Shown here in pieces: positions 13,476 to 28,109 of a DNA stretch of 64,000 bases. The position numbers and the translations under genes were made by a program. How positions within the stretch are numbered: position 1 is the first letter of the stretch; each line of letters begins with the position of its first letter. Source of the stretch: Schistocephalus solidus (taxonomy: Eukaryota; Platyhelminthes; Cestoda; Diphyllobothriidea; Diphyllobothriidae); NCBI GenBank assembly GCA_017591395.1, contig WEDG01001480.1, positions 1 to 64,000 on the forward strand, read 5' to 3'. The notes under the pieces are model-generated. The model was not told the DNA's origin, did no database searches, and worked only from the letters and a program-made list of their open reading frames with translations.

Positions 13476-15085
13476 CTATCAGGGAACACGCGACTTTATG
13501 AAAACCTTCGGCATAACACAGCCGGCCATACCCCATCTCTCCTCACCAACACCTACATCACACATGGCCTCGTTCACCATCAAACAACGCACATTCGCCA
13601 ACGGTAATTCTCATATGATTAGGAAGTGTAGCCTCGGCTCCTTTCCATTTGGCTCCGCCACTGCGTGTGCGTTCAAGCCTGACTCTTGCACGGCACGCTG
13701 AACGCCGTAGATTTGAAGGTTGCCCACTGACGATTGAACTCAGAGCTCTCAGTCAGTCCAACGCGTGTTTTTGTGGATTGGCCGACTGGCTGTCTGAGAA
13801 CCAGGCCAAAATCGCTCCTTATTAATGTAGCATCCGAGCCACTTACCGCCATTAGAGTTAAATTCTCGTGTTTGGGTTTGGGGTGGGGAGAAGAAAATTG
13901 TCTATGCGGCATGCACAGACGAGCTAGTTAGGCATGACAACCCCTGCGTCCATTTACCACATCAACCAACTGACTGGCTCGGAGAGTAGCCGAAGGTAGT
14001 AATGGGAATAGAGAATGGGGTGGAGACTCAGCGCATTTTCCTCATTATAACCAGTGACTTGCTTGAAGCTATCACTGAGCGGCATACGCCGCGGCTTGGG
14101 ATATTGCCAATCAACGGGATAACTCGTTTCACGCGGTCAGAATAGTAAGCGTTTGTGTAGGGTGACCGACTGGCGAACTGAGGTTCGAGTTGTAATGGCC
14201 CCTTCTTAATGAGGCATCTATGGCACTCCCACTGCATATACTGCACTGACCAGTCGATCTACATAGAGGGTTAATCGTCAGTCCGTAAAAGGACGCCGAC
14301 AGATTACGACGTAACAGAGAGGAGCACGTTCAGCAACGAACACACCTTCGGCATGACAGACTAGCAGTGAAGCCCGGAAGGTTGTCAGCTAATTACGGAG
14401 TATTGCCCTCTCTTGGAACAGGGGTCCGGGGCTTATGGCTCCTTCCACTTCGTCAGCTTCCAATTCCCCCAATGAACCATCGTACGCATGGATTTAGAGG
14501 TCAGATTTGCATGACACGTGTGGATAAACACTCTAGATGTCACTCACTGCGCCCACATTTACCTCTGAATAAATTGACTTTGTCTAATCATTGTAACACA
14601 ACGGGCGTGCGTGGAGGAGCGAGGTAGATGCAGCACATGCCCACTCGCAATAGATTGATTCCAGCGAAATCGACCCCACTCACTTATGAAGGTCAAATAG
14701 CCAGACCCAAACTTATCAGACCGCAATACCGGCACCGCCCTCGGCGATTAGCCCACCCGGATGTCGGCTCAGACTCCTTTAACTACCGACTAAGACTGTG
14801 GCTCGGTGTATGCCAAAATGGCACAACAGAGGATGACTAGAGTACATAGACAGAGCACTACAGACCGCTTGACGAAAGACCTCCTCATATACCACCTAGC
14901 GCTCGACTGCGCCGACAGATCGGATCCCACGGCTACGCCACGACTAGAGACCAGAGAGGATGAACAAACGACCAAACGAAAAACGATTCAACCCCACCAC
15001 ACATACCAGTTTTTGTAAACTGGACTACAACATATCGTTAACCCGCTCACCCAACAACACAGAGAGCAAATAATGGAAAATAAAA
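13414..15085. repeat. Right copy of duplicated non-coding flank
   Basis: Partner of 1-1670 at an offset of about 13,413-13,416 and nearly identical throughout. It lies between the LINE remnant and the 3' end of polyubiquitin copy 2. There is no recognisable coding sequence. Confidence 0.9.
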
Positions 15086-15125
15086 TGCTTGTCTATTCAT
15101 GATAGGTTAGAAGTTTCACGAAGGA

Positions 15126-17466
<2,341 letters not shown>

Positions 17467-17474
17467 TCACCGTC

Positions 17475-17483
17475 TATTTTATA
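17475..17483 (-). promoter_or_regulatory. TATA box, polyubiquitin copy 2
   Basis: Same TATAAAATA motif and spacing to the ATG as in copy 1. Confidence 0.65.
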
Positions 17484-17554
17484 GTAGAATTGGGGTTGTC
17501 TACCTTTACGCACTGATTGGTGAATGCTTAGCCTTCTCTGGTTTTTATTGGTTA

Positions 17555-17567
17555 GAATATTCTAGAT
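17555..17567 (-). promoter_or_regulatory. Heat-shock element, polyubiquitin copy 2
   Basis: Identical GAAnnTTCnnGAt pattern to that at 3914-3926, flanked by an inverted CCAAT box. Confidence 0.6.
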
Positions 17568-17657
17568 CCAGTAAGTGTTATCCAATGGCGTGTAGGTTTT
17601 GGTCGCTCATGCTTTGTCGCCCACGCTCGTCTATTTTTGGTAGGTGCAATGCATTGC

Positions 17658-17665
17658 TGACGTCA
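17658..17665. promoter_or_regulatory. CRE-like palindrome, polyubiquitin copy 2
   Basis: TGACGTCA, conserved with copy 1 and overlapping an inverted CCAAT box. Confidence 0.55.
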
Positions 17666-17689
17666 TTGGTACTGCGGCTGACTGTTTCA

Positions 17690-18527
17690 ACGCGTGATTC
17701 TTTCAGGAATCTTCTGCGTCATATTTTTAGTTTTAGTTTTCTGTGGAAAACAGCTTCCGTCGTTGAAGGTGCTACTCTTGTAGTAGATAATTTTCCAAGC
17801 CTGATTGCTTAAGGACTGTGCATTTTACCTCTTGAGGCCAACAGGGCGGAATAATTTGTCAAATGTAATTCGCAAGCTTAAGAATCTTACTTAAAAGGGA
17901 CGCAGCAGATTACCTTAAGCAGGGAGGTGGGAGTTGGTTTGGAAGAATTTGAAATGAAAGAGACTTGAGTGATAGGGGTTATACCTGACTGGACAAGGGG
18001 ATTTCTGAATGAAAACTTTTCTGAAAGTGAAAGGGAAATTCCGGAGTGGAGCCTCGCGCCAACGTTTTATTAAGTTAATGTTTGGCTGGAGCAGTACTTT
18101 GAACAGCTTGCCAAGATCGAAGCTACTAAACCTGAATCCGTATGAAGTTGTCAGGCTACGGAGAGCGTGGAGAGGGTGTGACTCTGCCTAGGCCAGCTCC
18201 ATTATTAAATCTCGGAAGCGCGGGTAAGCAAGGAACTGGAGGGAAGGATGCAGGATTAATATGATTCTTATGGTTACTCAGATACTTTAAGATGGGTTCG
18301 ATCTGGGCAGAGAAATAGAGATAAGTACCGTCGTGTCCATTAGCTGAAATGTGGTGTAACCGTTGGATCAAGAATTTAATTAGACTGAACTTTCAGATCC
18401 GGAGCCCTTTTCTGCGGTTTCTGCTGGTCCTGTAAGGATGAATCCGTACATGCTACACAGTGGTTCCTGTTCCCCCGCATTCATTATGAAACTTTGCTCA
18501 CACCGTTTCAAAATTCATATTCCTTTC
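17690..18527. repeat. Upstream flank unit beside polyubiquitin copy 2
   Basis: Homologous to 4060-4893. The match is strong to about 18180 and weaker after that. It is followed immediately by a second, more diverged unit in the same orientation. It is non-coding. Confidence 0.75.
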
Positions 18528-19372
18528 ATAAATCTTCTGTATCATATTTTTGTGTTTATTTTCTAAGGGAAACAGCTTCTACCGTTCAAAGTGAAACTGT
18601 TATATAACAGAAGTGCGCATGTCTAATTTCAGGCCAACCAGTCTGGCCGGAATAACATGTTGAATTAAATTCACCAGTTTAGTTCTCTTGCTTAAACGCA
18701 ACTCAACATGAAGGGACACGAATTATTACACGTACCATGGAGGAGAGACTTTGTTTGAAGGAAGCTTAAAAGATACCTGACTGGAAAAAGGCTATTGCAG
18801 AGTGAAAAATATTCTTAAAGTTAAGGTATATTTTCTGAGGGGAGTCTCACGTCAATATTTGGCTGTAGGAGTATTTTGAAGAGAAAACTCATCTGGAAGT
18901 ACAGAGGTGTATGCACGAAATGCCTTCTTAATTTGGCCCCCAGAACGACAAAATATATGATACTAAGTCTTGATTAGTGTGACTGTTGGGCATCGGGAAC
19001 GTGGAGGAAGGTGTGATTGTGCCTAGAACAGCTTCGGAAGAGCTGATAAAGTAGCAACTTGAGAAAAAAATATGCAGATACATTAAAATAAATTCGATCT
19101 GGACAGAGCAGGGTTCAAGGAGACATGGATGACAACTATCGAGTTCATGATCTGAAAGGAAGATTCAATCGCTGGAACATGACTTTAAAAACCTGAAGTT
19201 TCGGAATCTCAGCCTTTTACTGTGGCTTGAGTGTGCCAAGTGAGGGTGGATTCGCACGACGGTCAGACCAGAAGCTACACCTTGGTTCCTGGGCACCGCT
19301 TTCTGTATGTATTTTTGTTTGTGCCATTTTGAAATCCTTATTCACAAATATATGCAGCGGAAAACGGCAGAG
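18528..19372. repeat. Second, diverged copy of the upstream flank unit
   Basis: Collinear with 4060-4893 over its whole length. Shared blocks include the one around 18545-18600 (TCATATTTTT... GGAAACAGCTTCT), the one around 18770-18870, and the one near 19190-19260 (CCTTTTACTGTGGCTTGAG). It is head-to-tail with 17690-18527 and carries neither ubiquitin units nor the HSE/CRE block. This is a third footprint of duplication at the locus. Confidence 0.7.
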
Positions 19373-19394
19373 ATGTGAAAAAGGCTCTCTAAGC

Positions 19395-19740
19395 AGGGCG
19401 TGGATATTCCCTTAGACGAACTCCCATACTGGCAACATCAGCCAGATACCCATCGCCGAGGACTCCCTTTCTCACATTTCACTCTCAACCGGAGACTGGT
19501 GACTGTAAGGATGCGTCACTGTCTGGGCTACTCACGTGACGACAGCACTCAGTGCTGAAAACCAGATGGTCTGTCGACGTCTTGTGCTGGCGTCATCAAA
19601 CCTACCTCCGTACCGCAAGTTCACTTCACGGAGGCTGTCTCACGCATCTTTAATGACGCACGGAGGCCGCTAGCGCCAAGGTCAACCGCTACGGATGGGA
19701 GCAGCTCATTCTAGTCAAGGCTCCGGTTTCTACACCTTTC
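19395..19740. other. Spacer, nothing recognised
   Basis: Weak similarity to 6640-6910 at its right end only. No gene is seen. Confidence 0.45.
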
Positions 19741-19754
19741 TGGACTTTCTGACT

Positions 19755-20159
19755 TTGAGAAATTTTGCAAATACATGACACGAGTGTAGCCAATGTTCTT
19801 TTATTTGGTGAACAGTTTCGCATCACGTGTGCAAATATGCACGCGTGCATGCAAAACTTTGATTGTCGTGGAATGCAAGGTCTTAAACTGGCGCACCAAG
19901 ACACAGCCCGCCATCTTATTACATATAGTAGAGGTCTGAGTAACTGGTCGAGAGACCTATGCGTCCAAAGGAGTGAGTGATAACTAGCTCTCTCCTCTCA
20001 CACCGTTCGCGTTGGGGTGCCAGAACACGATTGGGAAGACCGGAGGTGGGCGTGTGCGCAGTGTTCAACAGTACTAATTGGTCCATCTACACGTACTACA
20101 CAGGAACACGCGCCAGAATCCAGGAAGAGTCCGAGGATGAAGAATCAACGAACAGGCAT
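19755..20159. repeat. Duplicated spacer, partner of 7369-7751
   Basis: Collinear homology to the spacer beside polyubiquitin copy 1. It marks the outer edge of the old segmental duplication on this side. Confidence 0.7.
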
Positions 20160-20234
20160 CGGAGCTCATGACTAAACCATCTCTCGCAACGGAATCTGCA
20201 ACTCCAAAACCTATGCTGCCCACATTTTCCACCG

Positions 20235-20410
20235 CGCATGCACATCACACATCGGCCTGGTTTTTCATTCGCAAATCCTTCCCACCGAGGCTAGCAAACC
20301 AGTGTCAGGAGCACCACTACATTTCCCTCAGTTGCCTACACTGGTCACACACATGCAATCACCTCATGGGCTTAATCGACCGCATGCGCCTCCATGAAAA
20401 TCTGCCGTAA
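20235..20410 (+). pseudogene. Zinc-finger LINE tail fragment
   Basis: Mixed-frame translation shows IGLVFHSQI, KPVSGAPLH and CNHLMGLIDRMRLHE, which match the finger repeats at 24880-25060. It is a short, isolated, degenerate fragment. Confidence 0.65.
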
Positions 20411-20419
20411 TATAATTGC

Positions 20420-22240
20420 TATTTACATTTATGCATTATTAGCTACATCTGTTTTCCTCGCATTACGTATGTATAACCCAAGTGTATTTCTTCTGCAGGA
20501 AACGTTAATGGCCGGTGGAAGTGCTTCCTATTCTTTGCTTCAGAAGTTGTATAAATTCCCCTGACTGACGACGGCATATTTGTACATTTCTTTAAGAAAT
20601 TTTTTAACTGGTAAATGTTCAATACACATTCCTTTCTGAAATTGTCATCTACTTCCCTTTTTCACGGTGGTACGTTGCGGATTCGCTTGTGCGCCTATAT
20701 GGACGGCTTATCGCTGCATTTTACGCTTATTAAGGTGCGCGGGCACGATATGATACATTAAAGGGTACTATGATAGCCGGCAGCCAAATAGGCTGTACTG
20801 CGGCTACACAATCGAGGACATAAGGGGTGAAAATAAACGAGGAGTACTCCCGCTCACACGCTTTTTTGGATGACGTGGCTAAACGGCGCTATCGTCTTGA
20901 ACGCCACGCCAAATGGCCTCGGCGTGCCACGCCATCGCGAAGGCTGGCCGCAGCGGCAAGGTGACGCCAGACGTGGCTGGTGCTAGCAGTGCAGGGTACT
21001 CATTCTCATCCGATCGATCGGAGAGTAATCTGGTTGGAAAAAAAACACCACGATGATTTTTTCGTAGTTTGAACTTTCGAGATAGCAGATATCCGCTGTT
21101 TGCTTCCCAAGATGACTTTCAACGGTCTTGGTCGCACCTCCTGCGTTTACTTTCTAACGAGAGGCCCCAATCGAAAGATTCTCCATCACTTAGGATTCTT
21201 GCGTATCATTCAAGAAATTTTGGAGTATCAGGAGATCGTGTTTTAACCTTTCTTTTGGAGTTTCGTCAGTAGTCTCGGGGAATCCCTGAACTACAAGACA
21301 AAATGATCTATCAGGGAATGAAACCTGTTTCTACATCCTGCTTGCTTTTAGTGATGGAGGATTGAATTATACGCTTTGTTACTGCCTTTATTACTGTACG
21401 CAAATTGGTCTTCATCCGTGAGCCTGCTGGTTGATTTTCAGACATCGCGCATGTTCTTCGCTCGGATAGCTCCTGGGCAGCCTAAATTTAGGTTTGTGGC
21501 ATCCAGGTCTTTCGATAAGTCGCAGGCCTCTTTTATCTCATTACTTCACTGGCTATCATGATCTGTTCCATTGCAGCTCGACGGACATATATAGAGCGTG
21601 CTGCTGTCACGCCTTCGTGGTGTTGGAGATACCTTACGATCATTGCTTGTAGATTTATCAGGGGCCGTTGATCGCCGATTTACTTTTGTACAGACGGATT
21701 CTGTAGGCACCAGATTTCCCGAACCTGGGGAAATGCAAGACATAATTCCATCCTCGCTTATTTTCTTTCTGGTCATCTGTATTTCAACTGACTCAGAGGT
21801 TTGTTCTAATGACTTCGTTCTTTTTCTCTTTTTTTTTCGCTTAATATTGTGTCTATCGAGCTTCACCGTTTCCTCGGGATGATTATAGTCTAGCTTGCTG
21901 ATGTTTTTCAGCTCTTTTGCATCGTGTTCCGGCGATTTAATTTTTTTATGTTTGATGAGTTCTGCTATTATTTCCGAGAGGATATCAAGGTCTCCTTCTT
22001 ATCTCAAAACTCTGGTTGTGAGTTCTTGGCATCCATCACAGTGCATTAAACCCTTCAATGTTTATCTTACATTCGGTTGAGTTCAGTAGCGCAATGCTTT
22101 CTTCAATATTGCTGCTTGGTGGTTGTTCTCGGTCAGCTGAGAGTAACTTGAGTATTTCTGATAAGTTTTTGTCCCATAAAATCGAAAAAGCTTTACAAAG
22201 GTGGGAGAGATAATTATTTTTGGAGTATGTACTATTTTTT
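20420..22240. other. Intergenic, nothing recognised
   Basis: About 1.8 kb without a domain I can name on either strand. Short open frames (21069-21272, 21598-21882, for example) lack conserved motifs. Confidence 0.5.
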
Positions 22241-22253
22241 TAACTGCTGGCTG

Positions 22254-22330
22254 CCCGGGCGTGGCCGAGAGGTTAAGAGCATCGGTCGCTAATCGAGAGA
22301 TTGGTGTTTCGAATCCCGGCCGCGGCGACG
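22254..22330 (+). pseudogene. tRNA-Ser(GCT)-like sequence or tRNA-derived SINE head
   Basis: It has an A-box-like stretch (TGGCCGAGAGGTTAAG), an anticodon stem-loop with four of five pairs around GCT, and a B-box-like GTTTCGAATCC, all in the layout of a serine tRNA. The base before the anticodon is C instead of the near-universal T, and the T-stem and acceptor stem pair poorly. This therefore looks like a decayed tRNA copy or a SINE promoter, not a working tRNA. Confidence 0.55.
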
Positions 22331-22639
22331 AATAATTTCCTCGCGTATTTGGGTCGTGAAAATTTGCATTCCCCATGCCAGCAAGATCCCTACGATAATG
22401 CATTAATTTTTAACGAGCAGCTTAAATTATCAAGCGAATAGTTTACTGACCACAATAAGAAGCAATTTTCCGAACCGAATTCAGTATCGAATGTTAATAG
22501 GAATCAAAGAACTACGCAACCTTTGAAGCGAGTTTGCTAAACACATTGGCAGTCATTCGGATGACAAAGGTAAAATGTGATTTCAGGAAAGGTTGAGGAA
22601 ATCCAGAAATCCGAAAGGCTGAGGAAATCCAGGGGTATG

Positions 22640-24500
22640 CGGACCGCAATGAAATGAAAAACTATTTCAAAGCCATCAAGGCCATCTACGGCCCGTGTAT
22701 CAAGGGAACAGCACCGCTGCTCAGCTCTGACGGCACAACACTGCTGACAGAGAAATCGCAAATTCTGAAGCGCTGGGCCGCGCACTTCAGAAGTGTCCTT
22801 AATTGCTCATCAGCCATCTCCGCAGCTGCCATCGACCGGCTCCCTCAAGTGGACACTAACTATGACCTGGGTCGACCACCTTCCCTACCAGAAACCATCC
22901 GGGCCGTGCAGCAGATTTCCAGCGGTAAAGCAATGGGATATGACGCAATCCCACCCGGAAGTCTACAAGCACGATGGGCCCCGGCTGATGACAGAACGCA
23001 CAACACTCTTCCAGGAGATGCGGCACCAAAGACAAGTTCCTCAGGATTTCAAAGACGTGACCATCGTCCATCTCTACAAACGGAAATAGAACCAGCAACT
23101 CCGTGATAATCAAAGAGGCATCTCGTTGCTAATTATCGCCGGGAAGATATTCGCCCGTATCCTTCTCAATCGTCTGAACGGTCACCTAGAGCAGGGCACT
23201 GCTCCCGGAAAGTCAATGTGGCTTCCGCCGACATCGGGGAACAACCGATATGATCTTCGCCACCCGCCAGCTACAAGAGAAGTGCCAGGAGATGCGAACT
23301 CATCTTTACACTACCTTCGTGGATCTGACGAAAGCCTTTGACACGGTGAATAGCAACGGACTGTGGAAAGTCATGCAGAAATTTGGCTGTCCTGAGCGGT
23401 TCACGCACATGGTGCGTCAGCTTCATAACGGGATGACGGCGCGCGTCACTGACAACGGGACGTCATTCGAAGCATTTGCAGTGACCAACTGAGTGAAGCA
23501 GGTCTGCGTTTTGGCTCCCACCCTGTTCAGTCTCATGTTTTCGGCTATTCCTATGGACGCCTACCGTGATGAGCAGCCTGGTATCCGCATCGCCTACAGA
23601 ACTGACGGGCACCTTCTCAACAGTCGGCGTATGCAGGCTTCAACGCGCGTGTCTACGACTACAGTCCATGACTTGCTCTTCGCGGACGACTGCGCCCATA
23701 ACACAGTGACGGAGGAGGACATGCAAAGGAACATGGACCTCTTCACCGAAGGCTGCGCCGATTTTGGATTAACAATCAGTACAGCCAAAACGGTTGTCAT
23801 GCACCAGCCGCCACCCAGCGCGGAACACAATGCTCCCCGAATCAATGTCAACGATGCTCGACTCAGAAATGTGGAAACCTTCGCTTATCTAGGAAGCACG
23901 CTGTCACGCAACACGAGAATTGATGACGAGGTTGCCCAACGGATCTCCAAAGCTAGTCAGGCCTTTGGCCGGCTGCAGGCCTCCGTGTGGAATCGCCATG
24001 GTATTCACCTGAACACCAAACTGAAGATGTATATGACCATCGTATTGACGACAATTCTTTACGGAGCTGAGACCTGGACTGTCTACGCGAACCAAGCCAG
24101 GAAGCTGAATCACTTCCACCTCAGCTGCCTCCGCAGAATACTGAAGCTAAAATGGCAAGACAGGATCCCGGACACGGAAGTCCTGGAGCGGACCGAAATC
24201 CTCAGCATCCATGCCATGCTGCGGCAAGTGCAACTGCGATGGAGCGGCCACATGGTAAGAATGGACGACGAACGACTACAAAAACGACCTTTCTACGGAG
24301 ATGTCGCTACGGGTGCTCACCGACAGGGAGGTCAAAAACGATGATACAAGGACACTTTGAATAAATCTCTGAAGCAACTGCAAATCAACCCGGCGACCTG
24401 GGCGGGCCTCGCCCAGGATAGACCGGCATAGAGAAGATCCGTGAAGACTAGTTCAGCAATCTATGAGGCCGACCGGATCGCCGTCGCCAAGGCCAAAATA
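22640..24500 (+). pseudogene. LINE reverse transcriptase, zinc-finger LINE family
   Basis: A non-LTR retrotransposon polymerase in at least three frames. Landmarks are SSGKAMGYDAIPP (22920-22960), FVDLTKAFDTVN (23315-23350), a stop replacing Gly in the [14 protein letters not shown] motif (near 23490), catalytic [10 protein letters not shown] (23670-23702), then [21 protein letters not shown] (23884-23945) and [11 protein letters not shown] (24235-24268). The Ala-Asp-Asp catalytic motif is intact. No N-terminal endonuclease is recognised upstream of 22640, so the element is 5'-truncated. It continues directly into the zinc-finger part. Confidence 0.9.
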
Positions 24501-24539
24501 GCGGCATGAAGGTCACCAGCTCCCTGGACCGAAATCGTC

Positions 24540-25390
24540 GATGCCCAGGCCCTGCCAACATGCCCGCGCTGTCGATGCATCTTCCGAACGTGAATCGGCT
24601 TGGTTGGACACCTTCTGACGCAATGCACCAACAATCCGACAACTCCAATTTCTACGTCAAATTCTGTCAACCCTCCTTCAACCCCCCCCCGCAACCTCAC
24701 TCCTGGCATCAATTCCATTACTCCCACAATCATAGAGACCACATCCCTCTACTCATCACCTGTAACCCCCATCACCGCAACCATCACCGCCTTCGCCTTC
24801 AATACCACCACCACCACCACCACCACCACCATCAGCGATGGGGACTCTCTCCTAAACTGTCCTCAATGCGACCGTACATTTACCTCACGCATTGGCTTGG
24901 TCGGTTACTTGTGAATCCATCGTACAGAGACTGGTGAACCAGTGCCTGGAGCACCAACACACAGCAGAGATAGTCGCCTCCACTGTCCTCACTATCCTCG
25001 CGCATTCAATCATCACATGGGCCTATTCGGTCACATGCGCATCCATGACAGCGGAATTCACCGCAATGCCGACAACACCGATACATCATGCACACCCTCC
25101 GCTCCTGCCATTCTTACTGCCACTGCCACCCCAACTACTATGAATGACATCCCCCCAGCCTCTACTGATTTCTCCTGCCCACGATGCGCCCGCAACTTCA
25201 ACTCACGCATCGGCCTGCTCGGTCACCTGCGAATCAATCGCACGGAGGCTGGTGAACCAGTGCCTGGGGCTCCTAAATACAGTTGCCGTGCCCGCCTCCA
25301 CTGCCCTCACTGCTTCCACACACATGCGCCTCAACGACAACCTGAGGTAAACCATCGGAGGCTAAGCCACATCAGTGCACACTATCTACA
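24540..25390 (+). pseudogene. C2H2 zinc-finger C-terminal domain of the LINE
   Basis: Finger-like units occur in series with a few stops and one change of frame: CPRCRCIFRT (24560), CPQCDRTFTSRIGLVGYL (24860-24912), HCPHYPRAFNHHMGLFGHMRIH (24980-25047) and CPRCARNFNSRIGLLGHLRI (25180-25236). The last two are separated by a low-complexity Thr/Pro linker. The phrase GEPVPGAP recurs after fingers. Such fingers probably bind the element's own RNA or target DNA, which is inference. The domain follows the RT in the same orientation, and fragments recur at 13230 and 20235. Confidence 0.85.
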
Positions 25391-25439
25391 CTAATACCTA
25401 GACAACACCCTCACAATCATCATAATGTACCTGATATAA

Positions 25440-26225
25440 TCACGGATGTCCTAGAAACCGTGACTTGGAAGGCTGCCAATCTGATACTTACACCAGACCA
25501 CACCTGCGGCCCAGTGTATGTGCTGTGTGTGTCGAGTGGCTGACCAGTGGACTGGGAGTCAGATGGCGATGGCTCCTCCATATCCCCTGAGTAAGTGAGT
25601 CCTGGTGTGTGCGTTATGGGGGCCAGGTCATGCTGTGGCGCGCGAAGACGGGTACGCCGACCCATCAGACAATGCACCCACTCCCACCTCCGACAACTGA
25701 CTGGCTCGGATGGTGGTCTAATTTTGCGGGTGGGGGAGAGAGTGAGGTCAACAACTTAGCGCATTTCCTTACTATAAAAAATCTGACGCACTTGAAACTA
25801 TTGCTGTGCACTAAAAGCCGTGGCTTGGAAGGTTTCTAACTGACGGGATAACTTGGACCGCGTGGTCAGCCCAATGTGTGTTTTGTGTGGAGTGGCTGAC
25901 TAGCTGACTGAGAGTCAGGCTGCAATGGCTCCTTATTAATGTTGCCTTTATGGCATTCCCACTCCGTGGGGTCCGAGTCAGGTGTAGTGGTACACCCAGG
26001 GGGCGGCTCCGGCCGCGCGCGCCACCTGCACCCTCTCCCATCTCCGGTCTTCTTGACTCTGTCTTGACACCGGGCTCAGGTGGGAGAGGAGGAGAGTATT
26101 CGGTAGTTCCAGCGCAAGGCTACTATCACTTAAAACTAATTCACGCGCAAGTCACCGTCCCTGTTCCACCTGGTGTGGAGCATACGGTGGACCTCGTCGA
26201 AAACGACGGTCGAACTGTCACTCAC
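25440..26225 (+). mobile_element. Non-coding 3' tail of the zinc-finger LINE
   Basis: Repeated elsewhere in the window: inverted at 11130-11710, nested in a gypsy integrase at 27437-27735, and as a scrap at about 345-435. Within it, two related sub-blocks (25480-25560 and 25810-25930) suggest an internal tandem duplication. No coding sequence is seen. Confidence 0.75.
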
Positions 26226-26334
26226 ACGTCGCATAGCCACCTAATGGGGGTAAGTCGCCATTCTGATGGGATGGGCCACCTTCCAGTTCGGAATGATAGG
26301 TACCCTCCTCTACCAGAGGTCCTGGTTTAAGGTG

Positions 26335-27434
26335 GTTGAAGTGGACGGTGAACTCCCAAGAGTATGGCTTATTTCAACCTTGAATGAGAAGAGCCGTGTC
26401 TGACAAGACATTGGTAACGGCATGTGCCCCATCCCAAGCGGGGTTAAATTTTGAGGGTACACCAGCTGGTACCGCAAAGTTGCGCATCCCCACGATGTCT
26501 CCTGCTTGGTATGGGGTGCCATGCGCTCAAAGATCTAAAATGTCTTCTGTTGGCGTTTTCTCTCCTAAAGATGCAACCAGGCTTCCTCTAGAGCTACACA
26601 TAGGGTTCGTCTCGGTCGTGAAACATAAGATAGATATATTTTTTTATCTGAGTACCTGGAATTGTCGGCGAGTTCATCCTGATGTATAGGTGGGAGCTGA
26701 ATATCCTCGGGTAGTTGCATTTCGTGCTCACACATCAGGAAAAACAGAGCATGCTGTGTGGTAGCGTTCACCGTGGATCGATATGCCAACATGCACGCTG
26801 GTCTCAGGTAGGCGTCGCATTTCTGTCGGCCAAAGCTCTTGATAGATCGATCAGGTTCTGGTTGGCCCTTTCAACCTGACCGTTACCTTGTGGATAGTAC
26901 GCCATTTTATGAGTCTTCTTTATCGTTAAAAATTAGCACAGTTAGATTGCGATGGCATTCTCGAATGACGAGCCCTGGTTAGAGTGAAGCTGGTGCGTGT
27001 CAGTCCCCCCCAATAACAAAGCCAAATGTGGAAGATGGCTTCGGCTACTGTAGAAGCAGACGCGTCAGTTAAGAGCATTACCTCAGCCATTTTAGTGAAT
27101 AAATCCATCATGACGATGATGAAATTATTTACTGTTGTGGATAGTGCGATCGGGCCAACAATGTGGACCCCTACCCTCTCATTAGAATATTTAGGCTTAA
27201 TTGGCTAAATGGGAGCTCTTGGCGAATGGCTGGTTGACTTGGAGGATGAGCAAAACTCGCAAGACTGGATGGCGTCTTGAATGTCTCGTTTGGGTTTGGC
27301 CAGAAGTAACGTCGGCGGAGGGCCCACTCGGTCTTGTGAGTACCTAAGTCACCTAGCTCTGCATGCATTCTTTTCACCACGCCAGCCACTGTGCCCCCTA
27401 AACGGACCACATGGTAGATGCGTTGGATCAACAT
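26335..27434 (-). pseudogene. Gypsy integrase
   Basis: The HHCC zinc-binding part MHAELGDLGTHKTEWALRRRYFWP is at 27375-27300. The catalytic-core start IVMMDLFTKMAEVMLLTDAS is at 27115-27055. Core-end phrases with YPQGNGQVERANQ-like sequence lie at 26905-26850, then MLAYRSTVNATTQH, and the C-terminal YQAGDIVGMRNFAVPAG lies near 26505-26460. The block upstream of the zinc finger (ENGILFYRDNDQYPK-like) is displaced to 27735-27830 by the nested insertion. Confidence 0.85.
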
Positions 27435-27436
27435 GG

Positions 27437-27735
27437 GGCCTCATCAGGGCATGGCAGGCGTTATTCGGGTCGCGCTCCCATAACACATGCGAAACAGGAG
27501 GGTGTGGTGACATGCCTAGGGGCAGCTATGGCCGCGCCAGCCACCTGCGCTTTCACCCATCTCCGGTATTCTTGACTCTGTCTTGACACCGGGCAAAGGT
27601 GAGGAGGAGGAGAGTGAGGTAGATGCAGTGCAAGTATGCTAATACTTTAAACTGTATCACGCACAAGTCAGCGTACCTGCACCACCCTGCTGTGGAGTGT
27701 ACGGTGGACCTCGTCGAAATCGACGGTCCAACGTC
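27437..27735 (+). mobile_element. LINE tail inserted into the gypsy integrase
   Basis: Homologous to 25940-26220. It separates the integrase phrase ALPLSMVDD from LIQRIYHVVRLGG, which should be adjacent, so the insertion postdates the gypsy element. A target-site duplication is not obvious. Confidence 0.75.
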
Positions 27736-28109
27736 ATCCACCATAGAGAGTGGTAGGGCGACGTGTTTAGGGTATTGGTCGTTGTCACGATAGAAAAGAA
27801 TACCGTTACCAATGAGCAATTTTTCTCATAGGCTATGAAGGCACCGACTTTTACAGCTACCTCCCGCGAATGACAGAGGGGTTTGGCGTCAATGACCGTC
27901 CTTTAATAGATAGGATGGATATGTTGATCGTCTCGCTGGGCCGCAGTACAGAGCAGAAACTGGTCGCCTTGTAAAGTGATTGCGGATATGGTGACATCAT
28001 TGCGCGATAGGCATAATCTGTGAGGACGATATCGTTTTCTTGTGAGGGTATCTGCATTGCCATGTTGGCAACCGGGTCGGAACACGCATTTGAAGTCGTA
28101 TTCTGCTAG

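Noticed and set aside
22785..23113. Minus-strand open frames across the LINE RT
   Set aside because: Shadows of the plus-strand reverse transcriptase.
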